A stretch of DNA of 64,000 nt from Calendula officinalis (GCA_963853835.1 OY970832.1:39650063-39714062); one strand, 5' to 3'. Shown: positions 34,631 through 45,575, numbered from the stretch's first letter. Translations and numbers: made by a program. The notes: a model not told the origin generated them from the sequence alone.

Positions 34631-37600
34631 GCTAAAGGCTCAAGTCTCAAGGTTCAAGGCTCTAGGCTCAAGGCTCAAGGCTCAAGGCTCAAGGCTCAAG
34701 GCAAAAGGCTAAAGGCTCAAGGCTCAAGGCTCAAGGCTTATGGCTCAAGGCTCAAGGCTCAAGGCTCAAGGCTCAAGGCAAAAGGCTAAAGGCTCAAGGC
34801 TCAAGGCTCAAGGCTCAAGGCTCGAGGGTTAAGGGTCAAGGGTCAAGGGTGAACACTCATGGGTCAAGGGTCAAGCTCAAGTCTCAAGGCTGAACACTCA
34901 TGGGTCAAGGGTCAGGGGTCAAGGGTCAAGGGTCAAGGCTCAAGGTTCAAAACTCAATTCCCAAGGCTCAAGGCTCAAGGCTCAAGGCTCAAGGGTCAAG
35001 GCTCAAGGCTCAAGGCTCAAAGCTCAAGGCTCAAGGCTCAAGTCTCAAGGCTCAAGGCTCAAGGCTCCAGGCTCAAGGCTCAAGGCTCAGGGCTCAAGGC
35101 TCAAGGGTCAAGGCTCAAGGTTCAAGGCTCAAGGCTGAACACTCATGGGTCAAGGGTCAAGGGTTAAGGCTCAAGTCTCAAGGCTCAAGGTTCAAGGCTC
35201 AAGGCTTAAGGCTCAAGCCTCAAGGTTCAAGGCTCGAGGCTCGAGGCTCGAGGCTCGAGGCTCAAGGTTTAAGGCTCAAGGCTCATGACTCAAGGCTCAA
35301 GGCTCAGGCCTCAAGGCTCAAGGCTCAAGTCTCAAGGCTTAAGGCTCAAGGCTCAAGACTCAAGGCTTAAGGATCAAGGATCAAGGCTAAAGGGTCAAGG
35401 CCCAAGGCCCAAGGCTCAAGGCTCAAGGCTCAAGGCTCAAGGCTCAAGGCTCAAGGCTCAAGGTTCAAGGCTCAAGACTCAAGGCTCAAGGCAAAAGGGT
35501 CAAGGTTAAAGGCTCAAGGCTTAAGGCTCAAGGCTCAAGTCACGGCTCAAGGGTCAAGGCTCAAAAGTCAAGGCTCAACGCTCAAATATGAAGGGCTCAA
35601 GGCAAAAGGCTCAAGGCTCAAGGCTCAAGGCTCAAGGCTCAACGCTCAAGGCTCAACGCTCAAGGCTCAAGGCACAACGCTCAAGGCTCAACGGTCAAGG
35701 TTCAAGGGTCAAGGCTCAAAAGTCAAGGCTCAACTCTCAAATATGAAGGGCTCAAGGCAAAAGCTCAAGGCTCAAGGCTCAAGGCTCAAGGCTCAAGGCT
35801 CAAGGCTCAAGGCTCAAGGCTCAAGGCTCAAGGGTCATGGTTCAAGGTTCAAAACAAAGGTCAAGGTTCAAGGCTCAAGGCTCCAGGCTTAAGGCTCCAG
35901 GCTCAAGGGTCAAGGGTCAAGTCTCATGGCTCAAGGCTCATAGTGCTCGAGGCTCAAGGCTCAAGAGTCACGGCTCAAGGCTCAAAAGTCAAAGGTCAAG
36001 GTTCAAGGCTCAAGGATCAATGCTTAAGGCTCAAGGCTCAAGGCTCAAGGCTCATGGCTCAAGGGTCTCAGTGGTCGAGGCTCAAGGCAAAAGGCTCAAG
36101 GCTCAAGGCTCAAGGTTCAAGGTTGAAGGCTCAAGGCTCAACGCTCCAGGCTCAAGGCTCAAGGCTCAAGGCTCAAGGCTCAAGGCTCAAGGATCAAGGC
36201 TCAAGGCTCAAGGCTCAAGGCTCAAGGCTCAAGGCTCAAGGCTCAAGGCTCAAGGCAAAAGGCTAAAGGCTCAAGGCTCAAGGCTCAAGGCTCGAGGGTT
36301 AAGGGTCAAGGGTCAAGGGTGAAGGCTGAACACTCATGGGTCAAGGGTCAAGGGTCAAGCTCAAGTCTCAAGGCTGAACACTCATGGGTCAAGGGTCAGG
36401 GGTCAAGGGTCAAGGGTCAAGGATCAAGGTTCAAAACTCAAGGCTCAAGGCTCAAGGCTCAAGGCTCAAGGCTCAAGGCTCAAGGCTCAAGGCTCAAGGC
36501 TCAAGGCTCAAGGCTCAAGGCTCAAAGCTCAAGGCTCAAGGCTCAAGGCTCAAGGCTCAAGGCTCAAGGCTCAAGGCTCAAGGCTCAAGGCTCAAGGCTC
36601 AAGGCTCAAGGCTCAAGGCTCAAGGCTGAACACTCATGGGTCAAGGGTCAAGGGTCAAGGCTCAAATCTCAAGGCTCAAGGTTCAAGGCTCCAGGCTTAA
36701 GGCTCAAGCCTCAAGGTTCAAGGCTCGAGGCTCGAGGCTCAAGGCTCGAGACTCGAGGCTCAAGGTTTAAGGCTCAAGGCTCACGACTCAAGGCTCAAGG
36801 CTCAGGCCTCAAGGCTCAAGGCTCAAGGCTTAAGGCTCAAGGCTCAAGACTCCAGGCTTAAGGATCAAGGCTCAAGGCTCAAGGCCCAAGGCCCAAGGCT
36901 CAAGGCTCAAGGCTCAAGGGTCGAGGCTCAAGGCTCAAGGCTCAAAACTTAAGGCTCAAGGCTCAAGGCTCAAGGCTCAAGGCTCAAGGCTCAAGGCTCA
37001 AGGCTCAAGGCTCAAGGCTCAAGGCTCAAGGCAAAAGGGTCAAGGTTAAAGGCTCAAGGCTCAAGTCACGGCTCAAGGGTGAAAGCTCAAAAGTCAAGGC
37101 TCAACGCTCAAATATGAAGGGCTCAAGGCAAAAGGCTCAAGTCTCAAGGCTTAAGGCTCAAAGTCCAGGCTCAAGGCTCAACGCTCAAGGCTCAAGTCAC
37201 AACGCTCAAGGCTCAACGGTCAAGGTTCAAGGGTCAAGGCTCAAAAGTCAAGGCTCAACGCTCAAATATGAAGGGCTCAAGGCAAAAGGCTCAAGGCTCA
37301 AGGCTCAAGGCTTAAGGCTCAAAGTTAAGCCTCAAGGCTCAAGGCTCACGACTCAAGGCTCAAGGCTCAAGGGTCATGGCTCAAGGTTCAAAACAAAGGT
37401 CAAGGTTCAAGGCTCAAGGCTCCAGGCTTAAGGCTCGAGGCTCATGGCTCAACCCTCATAGTGCTCGAGGCTCGAGGCTCAAGGGTCACGGCTCAAGGCT
37501 CAAAAGTCAAAGGTCAAGGTTCAAGGCTCAAGGATCAAGGCTTAAGGCTCAAGGGTCAAGGCTCAAGGGTAAAGGCTCATGGCTCAAGGCTCTCAGTGCT

Positions 37601-38490
37601 CGAGGCTCAAGGCTCAAGGCTCTCAGTGCTCGAGGCTCAAGGCTCAAGGCAAAAGGCTTAAGGCTCAATGCTCAAGGCTCAAGGCTCCAGGCTCAAGGCT
37701 CAAGGCTCAAGGCTCAAAGCTCAAGGCTTAAGGCTCAAGGCTCAAGGCTCAAGGCTCAAGGTTCAAGGCTCAAGGCTCAAGGCAAAAGGCTCAAGGCTAA
37801 AGGCTCAAGGCTCAAGGCTCAAGTCACGGCTCAAGGGTCATGGCTCAAAAGTCAAGGCTCAACGCTCAAATATGAGGGGCTCAAGGCAAAAGGCTCAAGG
37901 CTCAAGGCTCAAGGCTTAAGGCTGAAAGTCAAGGCTCAAGGCTCAAGGGTCAAGGGTCAAGGCTCAAGGTTCAAGGCTCAAGGCTCAAGGGTCATGGCTC
38001 AAGGGTCAAAAAAAGGTCAGGGTTCAAGGTTCAAGGGTCAAGGCTCAAGGCTTAAGGCTCGAGGCTCAAGGGTCAAAGGTCAAGGCTCATGGCTCAAGGA
38101 TCACAGAGCTCGAGGCTCAAGGCTCAAGGCAAAAGGTGTTGGATTTTGGTGGGTTCAAAAACGCAGCGGAAACGGAAATTTAAAATAAATTTAACCACCA
38201 AGATCCACCAATGACCGAATCTCTAAACCCAAATCATGCAACAAAAGGAGAAAGAGAACATCATACCCTCGAAGACACCCGCAAGAATAGTGATGAACTC
38301 TTGAAAGGATGAAGGTCACGTAGTCGTTCCCCTCTACCGTTGATCCACACCGAGTAAGTGATTCCTTCCAAGTTGCTAACCCGACACCGAAATGCTCAAG
38401 AATCCTTCTTAGAATTTCGGTGAACTAAACACTTGTATTTTAGAGAGAGAACCGATTTTCATTAGTCCATCATCAACCTCCCACATCTCT

Positions 38491-38499
38491 CTTATATAG
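38491..38499 (-). promoter_or_regulatory. TATA box in copia 3' LTR
   Basis: The minus-strand sequence is CTATATAAG. It is embedded in a perfect inverted repeat with 9-bp arms (38487-38495 and 38500-38508) and a 4-base centre. The equivalent in the 5' LTR, 45930-45938, lies about 480 bases into the LTR, a plausible U3/R position. Confidence 0.65.
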
Positions 38500-38786
38500 A
38501 TAAGAGAGCATGTGGAGGTGGGTGGAAAAGCTCTACATGCATTGGACCAAAGAGTGGTCCAATAGAATTAAAGCAAGCATGTGGAGAAAAGTAGTGGCTT
38601 TCCTTTACATGCATTGGACCATTAAATGGTCCAATGAAATAAAAGCCACTTTTATTTCTCCCAACATCTTTATTTATCTCTCTTAATTTAAGTGTTATCG
38701 GAAAGGAATTCCCCCGGCGTGTGACCCGATAGGCTCGTGCATCATCGGCCATGATACCCGTACATGTGTGTCGGTGGGCACTAAAT

Positions 38787-38965
38787 TCTGACAATTTAAT
38801 CACTTATGATTAAGCTGTCACGAGTCCGGCAGTTTAATCACCAATGATTAAGTTGCCACGAATCTGACAGTTCAATCATCAATGATTAAGCTATTACAAA
38901 TCTAACACTTTAATCACCAATGATTAAGGTTACGATTCTGACAGTTTAATCATCGGTGATTAAGT
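38787..38965 (-). repeat. Five U3 repeats in the copia LTR
   Basis: There are about five tandem, imperfect ~35-40-bp units, each with a TTTAATCA...TGATTAAG inverted pair and mostly led by CTGACAG or a similar spacer. They lie at the start of the LTR in element sense, the enhancer region of U3. The same array is at 46226-46404. Confidence 0.8.
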
Positions 38966-38979
38966 CACGAATTCTAACA

Positions 38980-38990
38980 AACTCCCACTT
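38980..38990 (-). promoter_or_regulatory. Copia polypurine tract
   Basis: On the minus strand AAGTGGGAGTT directly precedes the LTR start TGTTAG, the usual PPT arrangement of plant Ty1/copia elements. Confidence 0.88.
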
Positions 38991-39855
38991 GCACACGACA
39001 CAACGTGTTATTGGTATCACAAACAAAGAGCGGCCTTAGCTAGGCATCTTTGTCCCCAAGTCAGCATGAGTTACGTCATCCTCGACAACTACCAATCATA
39101 TAAATAATGGTTCCTTTAGATAAGTGATCGTATCATCCCTTTGTACGCGATATCCTAGTGAACACGAGACATGGATTAATGTCGTCATTCTCCAGATCGT
39201 TCACGATTATGTTTCTCGATCTTTTATTTAGTGGTGACCAAAATGAGTTGTAATTGAACTATTTTCAATATAACTCGAGCATGGCCATGCTTTTAGGTGT
39301 CAGCGCTAAATCATCGAGGGGCCCATGGATATCTCTCTTCATTGAGGTACAAATCCTTTTGACTACATAGTCCCTACACATAAGTCATCCTTACCCAACT
39401 AAGCCCCTTATAACAGCCATTTACGAACCGCGTTAGAGCATTAATCTAAGTAAAGTAAACTTATGCTTTGGAATCTCATGAATCTCTGGTCTAAGGATGA
39501 AATCATATTATCATCCCGAGATACTTGTGACAATTTCCATGAAGAAAACTCGGGTGTGGGTCTCCAGTCACTTGAAACTCATTTCAAGCACAGGCAATTG
39601 TTGCGTCTATATCTCATAACCAACACATTGCCTCAGCCTTCATTCATTACTTACTTCCATTTAAGTATGACTGACTGTGGATGTTTAGATAAAAATCTAG
39701 GAAGTGTTTAAACATGCAAAGATGGAACACAATAAAGATTTTGAAAGTAACTGCAACACGCATATGTATAGACATATTTATACATCAATACAATCAAAAT
39801 TACAATACTGTTTCATGTTCCCAAAATAAACATCAAATTCAAACTAAAACAGTAC
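38991..39855 (-). other. Copia 3' untranslated region
   Basis: This is 865 bp between the pol stop and the PPT without a convincing frame on the minus strand. The plus-strand frames 39463-39711 and 39714-39896 are short, unlike any family I know, and lie within the element. Its first ~390 bp recur at 46430-46818 with a few substitutions. Confidence 0.8.
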
Positions 39856-42800
39856 TCAAGCTAAATCACTGGCTAATCTCACACCTATTCCTCTAGTGTG
39901 AGAATCATGTATAGCCTGTGACAACGGCTTAGTAAACGGATCGGCAAGGTTCTCTTCCGATACTACTCTGCTTATGACAACGTCACCACATTCAATCTTA
40001 TCTCGAATAACGTGGTATTTACGAGCAATATGCCTCGTTCTTTTGTGAGCTCTAGGTTCCTTAGCCAAAGCCACTGCACCCTCATTGTCACAAAATATTT
40101 CAATGGGGTCAGCGATGCTTGGAACCACTACCAAGTCATTGATGAATTTCTTCATCCACACAGCTTCTTTTGCAGCTTCGCTTGCTGCAATGTATTCTGA
40201 TTCTGTCGTCGAATCAGCAACTGTGTCTTGCTTGGAGCTCCTCCAACTCACAGCACCACCATTCAATAGGAATACATAACCCGATTGCGATCGGAAATCA
40301 TCCCTATCAGTTTGGAAGCTTGCGTCTGTGTATCCAACTACACGCAACTCTTCCATACCACCATATACCAAGAACATATCCTTCGTTCTTCGAAGATATT
40401 TCAAGATGTTCTTGACGGCAATCCAATGAGCTTCTCCGGGGTTTGCCTGATATCTACTTGTCACGCTCAACGCACAAGATACATCAGGTCTTGTGCATAG
40501 CATGGCGTACATGATAGATACAACTGCCGAAGCATAAGGGATCTTCTTCATTACGTCACGTTCCTTATCGGAACTTGGACATTGAGCCTTGCTCAAAGTC
40601 ACTCCATGCAACATAGGAAGATTCCCTTTCTTGGAATCCTCCATTCTAAACCGTTTTAGAACTTTGTCAATATATGCACTTTGACTCAAACCGAGAAGCC
40701 TTTTAGATCTATCTCGATAGATCTTGATTCCCAAGATGTACGATGCATTTCCTAAGTCCTTCATGGAGAAACATTTTCCAAGAAATGTCTTGACATCGCT
40801 CAAAATTGGAATGTCATTCCCAATGAGTAAGATGTCATCAACATATAGGACTAGGAATACAATCGCGCTCCCACTAGCCCTGACGTATACACAAGGTTCA
40901 TCTATGCTTTTAGAAAATCCAAATTCCTTGATTTTCTCATCAAAGCAAAGATTCCAACTTCGAGATGCTTGCTTAAGTCCATAAATGGACTTCTTAAGCT
41001 GACAGACTTTATTAGGATATTTTGGATGTACAAAACCCTCAGGTTGTCTCATATATACCTCTTCAGTAAGCTTCCCGTTAAGGAAGGCGGTTTTTACTTC
41101 CATTTGCCAAATTTCATAATCATGAAAGGCGGCAATTGCCATAAGTATCCTGATAGATTTCAACATAGCCACTGGGGAAAAGGTTTCATCATAGTCAACA
41201 CCATGGGTTTGAGTGAAGCCTTTAGCAACCAGTCGTGCTTTGAAAGTATCAATCTGTCCATCCATGCCGGTCTTTACTTTATAGACCCATTTACACCCCA
41301 CAAGCTTACAGCTGGGTGTAGGATCAACCAGTTCCCATACTTGGTTGTCCTTCATGGATTGCATTTCGACTTCCATTGCATCTCTCCATTTGTCAGACTC
41401 TGGGCCTGCCATCGCTTCCTGGTAGGTAGAGGGTTCATCATGATCCCCTAGTAACTCGCTGCCCTCAGATATGAGAAACCCATATCTCTCTGGCTCAGTG
41501 CGAGTTCTACCAGATCTACGAAGAGACAATGGTGGAACGTCAGTTTCTACCGCATCCTCTTGATCGGTACCAACCTCTTGAGGTTGTGTGCTAGTGCCAA
41601 CATTAGGTAGTTCATTGGATATATCTTGAGTTTCCTCAAGATCTATATGCTTTCCACTAGGTTCATTGGATAAAAGTTCTCTTTCAAGAAATACTGCCCT
41701 TCGAGCAACAAATACCTTGTTCTCGGTAGGTTTGTAAAACAAATATCCAAGTCCCGCTTTAGGATATCCAATGAAATAACACTTTTCTGAACGGGGTTCT
41801 AATTTGTCATCGGCCTCCCGCTTTACGTAGGCTTGACAACCCCAAACTCTAAGATAGGATAGTGGAGGTTGACTCCCATGCCATATCTCGAAAGGTGTCT
41901 TTTCTACCTTCTTTGTTGGTACGAGATTAAGAAGCTTACACGCCGTTTCTAGAGCATATCCCCAAAAACTTATGGGTATTTGGGTTCTTGCCATCATTGA
42001 TCGAACCATGTCAAGTAATGTTCGATTTCTCCTCTCGGCGACTCCATTCAATTGTGGAGTCCTAGGAGGTGTTAATTGTGAGACAATCCCACAATTCTTA
42101 AGATGGTCAATAAACTCTAGATTAAGATACTCTCCGCCTCTATCAGATCGAAGTATCTTGATTGACTTGCCCAATTGGTTCTCAACTTCGTTTTGGAATA
42201 TCTTGAAGACCTCAATGGTTTCTGACTTATGTTTAATCAAGTAAACATATCCAAACCTACTATAATCATCTATAAAGGTTACGAAGTATCTACAATTATT
42301 CCTTGTAAGGTGTTTAAATGGACCACACACATCGGTGTGTACAATGTCTAATAAACCCTTAGCCCTCTCACATACACCGGTGAAGGGAGCTTTAGTCATC
42401 TTTCCTAATAAGCAAGATTCACATACATCATTTGAACCATTTTCAAACGATTCCAAGTACCCAATTGCTTGGAGCTTGGAGATGCGAGTCTTGTTTATAT
42501 GGCCAAGGCGACTATGCCATAAGGATAATTTATCCAAATTATCTTTGGATGTAGAACCAATTTGCATGATTGATCTTTTGTTACTAACATGTGCATCTAT
42601 CTCATATATGCCATTAACCGGTAATGCTTTAAAATAATAATCACCAATTTTATGACAAGAAATTGTGCCATCATTATTAAAAGCAAACTTAAAACCGTCA
42701 ATGTATAAAGCATAACATGAAATAATATTTCTTGCCACAAGCGGCGAATAACGAACATGTTTTAACAAAATTGAGAAACTAGATCTAAAGGACAATAACA

Positions 42801-42981
42801 CATTTCCTTTGGCTTCAACCGAGACAACATCCTTGTTTCCCATGATAAGATCTTGTTCTCCAACCATCAACCTCTCACTTTCCCGTAGCACCTGTATTGT
42901 ATTACAAATATGAGTGCCACAACCGGTATCTAAAACCCAGTTTTGTGAAGTAGAGGTTTGGTATAATTCAATCATGTACAT
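39856..42981 (-). CDS. pol: Copia pol: protease, integrase, RT, RNase H (open, RT motif altered)
   Basis: The open frame is 1041 codons from the first Met after an in-frame stop at 43000-43002; that Met is probably not a natural start, since plant copia pol is translated as gag-pol. Domains: protease with D18-T-G; integrase HHCC zinc site H156, H161, C187, C190; integrase core D217, D280, E316, which is the D,D35E spacing; RT with FKARLVAKGFTQ at ~580-590 and YVDD at 713-716; RNase H with D886, E929 and D965, ending in a GIGVRL tail. The integrase-before-RT order is diagnostic of Ty1/copia. Motif A reads QMEVKTAF: residue 628 is Glu (GAA, 41098-41100) where the family has the catalytic Asp. 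The product would carry out reverse transcription and integration in cytoplasmic particles and the nucleus, but this copy is probably inactive. Confidence 0.93.
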   Translation of the reverse strand: MYMIELYQTSTSQNWVLDTGCGTHICNTIQVLRESERLMVGEQDLIMGNKDVVSVEAKGNVLLSFRSSFSILLKHVRYSPLVARNIISCYALYIDGFKFAFNNDGTISCHKIGDYYFKALPVNGIYEIDAHVSNKRSIMQIGSTSKDNLDKLSLWHSRLGHINKTRISKLQAIGYLESFENGSNDVCESCLLGKMTKAPFTGVCERAKGLLDIVHTDVCGPFKHLTRNNCRYFVTFIDDYSRFGYVYLIKHKSETIEVFKIFQNEVENQLGKSIKILRSDRGGEYLNLEFIDHLKNCGIVSQLTPPRTPQLNGVAERRNRTLLDMVRSMMARTQIPISFWGYALETACKLLNLVPTKKVEKTPFEIWHGSQPPLSYLRVWGCQAYVKREADDKLEPRSEKCYFIGYPKAGLGYLFYKPTENKVFVARRAVFLERELLSNEPSGKHIDLEETQDISNELPNVGTSTQPQEVGTDQEDAVETDVPPLSLRRSGRTRTEPERYGFLISEGSELLGDHDEPSTYQEAMAGPESDKWRDAMEVEMQSMKDNQVWELVDPTPSCKLVGCKWVYKVKTGMDGQIDTFKARLVAKGFTQTHGVDYDETFSPVAMLKSIRILMAIAAFHDYEIWQMEVKTAFLNGKLTEEVYMRQPEGFVHPKYPNKVCQLKKSIYGLKQASRSWNLCFDEKIKEFGFSKSIDEPCVYVRASGSAIVFLVLYVDDILLIGNDIPILSDVKTFLGKCFSMKDLGNASYILGIKIYRDRSKRLLGLSQSAYIDKVLKRFRMEDSKKGNLPMLHGVTLSKAQCPSSDKERDVMKKIPYASAVVSIMYAMLCTRPDVSCALSVTSRYQANPGEAHWIAVKNILKYLRRTKDMFLVYGGMEELRVVGYTDASFQTDRDDFRSQSGYVFLLNGGAVSWRSSKQDTVADSTTESEYIAASEAAKEAVWMKKFINDLVVVPSIADPIEIFCDNEGAVALAKEPRAHKRTRHIARKYHVIRDKIECGDVVISRVVSEENLADPFTKPLSQAIHDSHTRGIGVRLASDLA

Positions 42982-42999
42982 ACCTTGTTTTGAGGTACC

Positions 43000-43891
43000 T
43001 CAAACTCCTTTAGCTTTTAGCTTGTTGATTTCCTCAAGGTATGTTGGGCAACTACGACGGAAATGCCCCTTTTTCCCGCAATAGAAGCAGTCCGCATCTT
43101 CCGGTGTCATGGCTTGAGGAACCTTTCCTTTTGCCATCTTCGCCGAAGTTGGCTTAGGCTTGGGCGCACCAACCTTGCCTTTACCCTTACCTTGCTGTAG
43201 GGGTGGACTTCTTCTTCTTGGAGACCTTTCCTTCTCGAATTGCAAGGACGGGATGTGTTGGGTTGGGCTTTCTTTTGGTCATGGTAGACTCGGCGGTCTT
43301 CAACATACCATGAAGCTCCATTATGGACTTGTCCATACCATGCATATGATAGTTCATAACAAACTGTTCATATGATGTAGGAAGAGACCTAAGGATAAAA
43401 TCCACGGCCAATTCCTTCCCAATGGAGAAGCCTAACTTCTCCAGGCGTTCCACGTTTGCTTTCATATGCAACACGTGAGCGCTCACATCCCCGCCTTCTA
43501 GGAGTTTACGATCAAGCACGTTCTTAAGGCACTCGTACCGCTCTAGCTTTGCTTGTTGTTGGAACATGTCCCGCAACTGCACAATAAGCTCGTAAGCGTA
43601 CAAATGATCCATTTGCTTTTGCAAATCAGGAGTCATTGTGCTCAACATTAAACATGTAACGTCCTCACATTCTTTCGTGAGACGTTCATGAGCATCGTGT
43701 GCTGCTTGAATCGCATCCTCCCCTGGTTCATCGGGAAGAGGTCCTTCAATCAAGTGCATCTTTCCTTCATGGCGGAGAACAAGTTTTAGTTGTCTCTCCC
43801 AATCAAGGAAGTTTGCACCATTGAGTTTCTCCTTTTCAAGGAAAACTCTTAAAGAAACATTGGTGGTGGTGGTGGGGTTTGAAGATGCCAT
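43000..43891 (-). pseudogene. gag: Copia gag, frameshifted and separated from pol by a stop
   Basis: The gag frame starts at Met 43891 and runs 234 codons to a stop at 43187. It begins with a Ser/Thr-rich end and then a copia gag core (KLNGANFLDWERQLKLVL at ~22-39; LHMKANVERLEKLG further on), ending in a Lys-rich tract. The next part lies in another frame (43245-43000), with a Lys/Gly linker and a zinc knuckle CX2CX4HX4C at 43048-43089. The frames overlap at 43187-43245, and the shift corresponds to one extra base or two lost bases. The second part ends at an in-frame TGA (43000-43002), after which pol continues in the same frame. Plant copia elements normally use one continuous gag-pol frame, so these are two separate lesions. 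Confidence 0.9.
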
Positions 43892-45561
43892 CTAAAAAAT
43901 AGCAAAGTAGTTTTAGTTAGTTTGATGGGTCCTTGTAAATATATTACTCAAAACTTTTATATTTAACAAGGGCTAAGAATCCGTATTTCACAATACATTA
44001 TGACGGGTATGCCGCGGATCACAATGTAAAGCTATTTCCGGTGGTATCCATTGTACCATTGTAATCACCATATTGTACTAATGCCATATTGTACTAATTG
44101 TACCAATAATCATATTGTACCAATTGTACCAATTGCATTTATTTTGTACCAATTGTGACTTACAACTCTTAGCTTCTTGCGGGATCACTTGACAACCATT
44201 GTGTCAATTGGCATGTTTGATCCCTTCATGCACTAACCTCAAACCAAACTTTAAATGACTCGGTTTCGCTCGACAATCATTTAAAATCTAGTTTGAAGTT
44301 TGTAAATCGACCATCTAGATCCACGATAAGCCCATAACTAAATTGGCTCGGTTTCGCTCGACAACCAACTTAATTAAGGAACTTATACTCACCCTTATCT
44401 TGCTTCACAAGGCACGGCTCGGTTTCGCTCGACAACCGACCTTGCTCCACAAGACTTAAGTGGTGACACTCCAATGGATAGTGCAAGACTTACATTTTGT
44501 GAGAAATCAAATAAATCATCCAACATGATACGCGGTGAAACATTTTGACTATAATGGTTCGGCTAATGCACGACAACCAACTTTGTCTAGCAAGATTTGG
44601 GTGGCGTCATCATTAGGATAATAAAAATGATATTCTCAAAACGGGTTTTTGTTTTCTTTTAAAGTCTTGATTAATTACTTTTGTGACAAAAACATTTTTC
44701 ACCTTTTAATTAATCTATAGCGAGTGATTTAATTAAACCATTTTTAATTAATTTAATTTATTTATTTAACATTGCGAAAATCAAACAACCAAGCAAATAA
44801 ATAAACATCACACGCATACAACAAAATTGGTAACCATGCCCAAAGCCTATGCGTTTTTCCCGTGAGCCAACCCGGGAAAAACAAGGTCAACTATGGACAA
44901 ATAATGACCTTCCATGTGAGCTCCCACTAAATCCGCCGTCTCCATTAGACTTCATCGAATCCAAGGTTGCCTAGACATCACTTCATGATTCCATTTGGTT
45001 GTCTTTTGATCTTCGTTTTACAAGTACATAGAAAATATAGAAATGGCTAGCAAGCCACGAAATCCTACTAACTAGTACAAATACAAATGAAAATCAATGG
45101 CATGCAAGCCATAATTAATAAATATTACATACCAAAATTAATAGATTATTAATTACAAACCATTGTGACAAAGTCACCAAATGAATAACAACCAAACACA
45201 CGGCACAAGGTCAAGGGCATGATGGTTACCAATCTACTAGCTACTACATACATGAAAGCTAAAATGGTGTGCCAACAACCATTCTCAAAAAATATTTTGA
45301 CAAAGATTCGAAATCAAACACTCAAGGCACAAAGAATCTTTGTAAGCAATAAAGTACATACATCTACACAAATATATGCATGCATGCATTTCATGCCAAA
45401 ATCATGACAAGCATATAAGTGTGTGAGTCAAAATATTACGGGTTTAACAAAGATGTACTCTAAGAGCACATGCATGGTTAAAAAACCCGAAATCTAAAAA
45501 ATGGCAAAACAGATCCGCAAATCGTTTTCAAGCCCGAAATGTGCACGAATCGGTTAGAGTA
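43892..45561 (-). other. Copia leader (5' UTR) with internal repeats
   Basis: This is a long 1.67-kb leader between PBS and gag with no convincing coding frame. It contains direct repeats of TCGGTTTCGCTCGACAA at 44260-44276, 44348-44364 and 44419-44435, with a decayed version near 44560, spaced about 70-140 bases apart. There is also a cluster of ATTGTACCA-type repeats at about 44050-44155. A packaging or dimerisation role is possible but is inference. The plus-strand frame 45219-45407 is not supported as a gene. Confidence 0.75.
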
Positions 45562-45574
45562 GGCTCTGATACCA
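45562..45574 (-). promoter_or_regulatory. Copia primer-binding site (initiator-Met tRNA)
   Basis: The minus strand reads TGGTATCAGAGCC one base inside the 5' LTR edge at 45576, the classic plant copia PBS. Confidence 0.95.
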
Positions 45575-45575
45575 C

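Larger units (their letters stand above)
32668..38136 (+). repeat. Heptamer satellite array, block 3
   Basis: This is GGCTCAA satellite of texture B in the same orientation as blocks 1 and 2. Recurrent markers are the GGATCACAGAGCTCGAGG motif (about 32815 and 38099; also 15726 and 17068), CTCTCAGTGCTCGAGG (32968, 37589, 37619) and CAAATATGAAGGG (33619, 35583, 35738, 37109, 37263, and as CAAATATGAGGGG at 37867). About 34.8-35.8 kb and 36.2-37.3 kb share a series of markers (GAACACTCATGGGTC, GGTTCAAAACTCAA, GGCTCAGGCCTCAAGG), so they are a higher-order pair. The block ends abruptly at the copia LTR. Confidence 0.96.
38137..38979 (-). mobile_element. Copia 3' LTR (left)
   Basis: This 843-bp LTR starts TGTTAGAATTCGTG and ends CCAACA in element sense, with TGTT/AACA terminal inverted repeats. 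By eye it differs from the right LTR at one clear position (CATGATACCCG here, CATGATACACG at right). It holds two hairpins based on ATTGGACCA...TGGTCCAAT (38541-38563 and 38613-38635) and a cluster of U3 repeats. The small minus-strand frame 38492-38803 lies wholly in the LTR and is not a gene. Confidence 0.95.

Noticed and set aside
38492..38803. 103-codon minus-strand frame, also at 45931-46242
   Set aside because: It lies entirely within the copia LTR and overlaps the TATA region and U3 repeats; conservation reflects LTR identity.
40012..42637. Plus-strand frames across the copia pol region
   Set aside because: They are shadows of the minus-strand pol frame, which has complete domain motifs.
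43187..43245. Programmed +1 frameshift in gag as in yeast Ty1
   Set aside because: The shift direction would fit, but no CTTAGGC-type slip site is seen on the coding strand in the overlap, the zinc knuckle lies after the shift, and a separate stop follows. Mutation is the simpler reading.
45219..45407. 62-codon plus-strand frame in the copia leader
   Set aside because: It is short, without motif, and lies in the untranslated leader of the element on the opposite strand.
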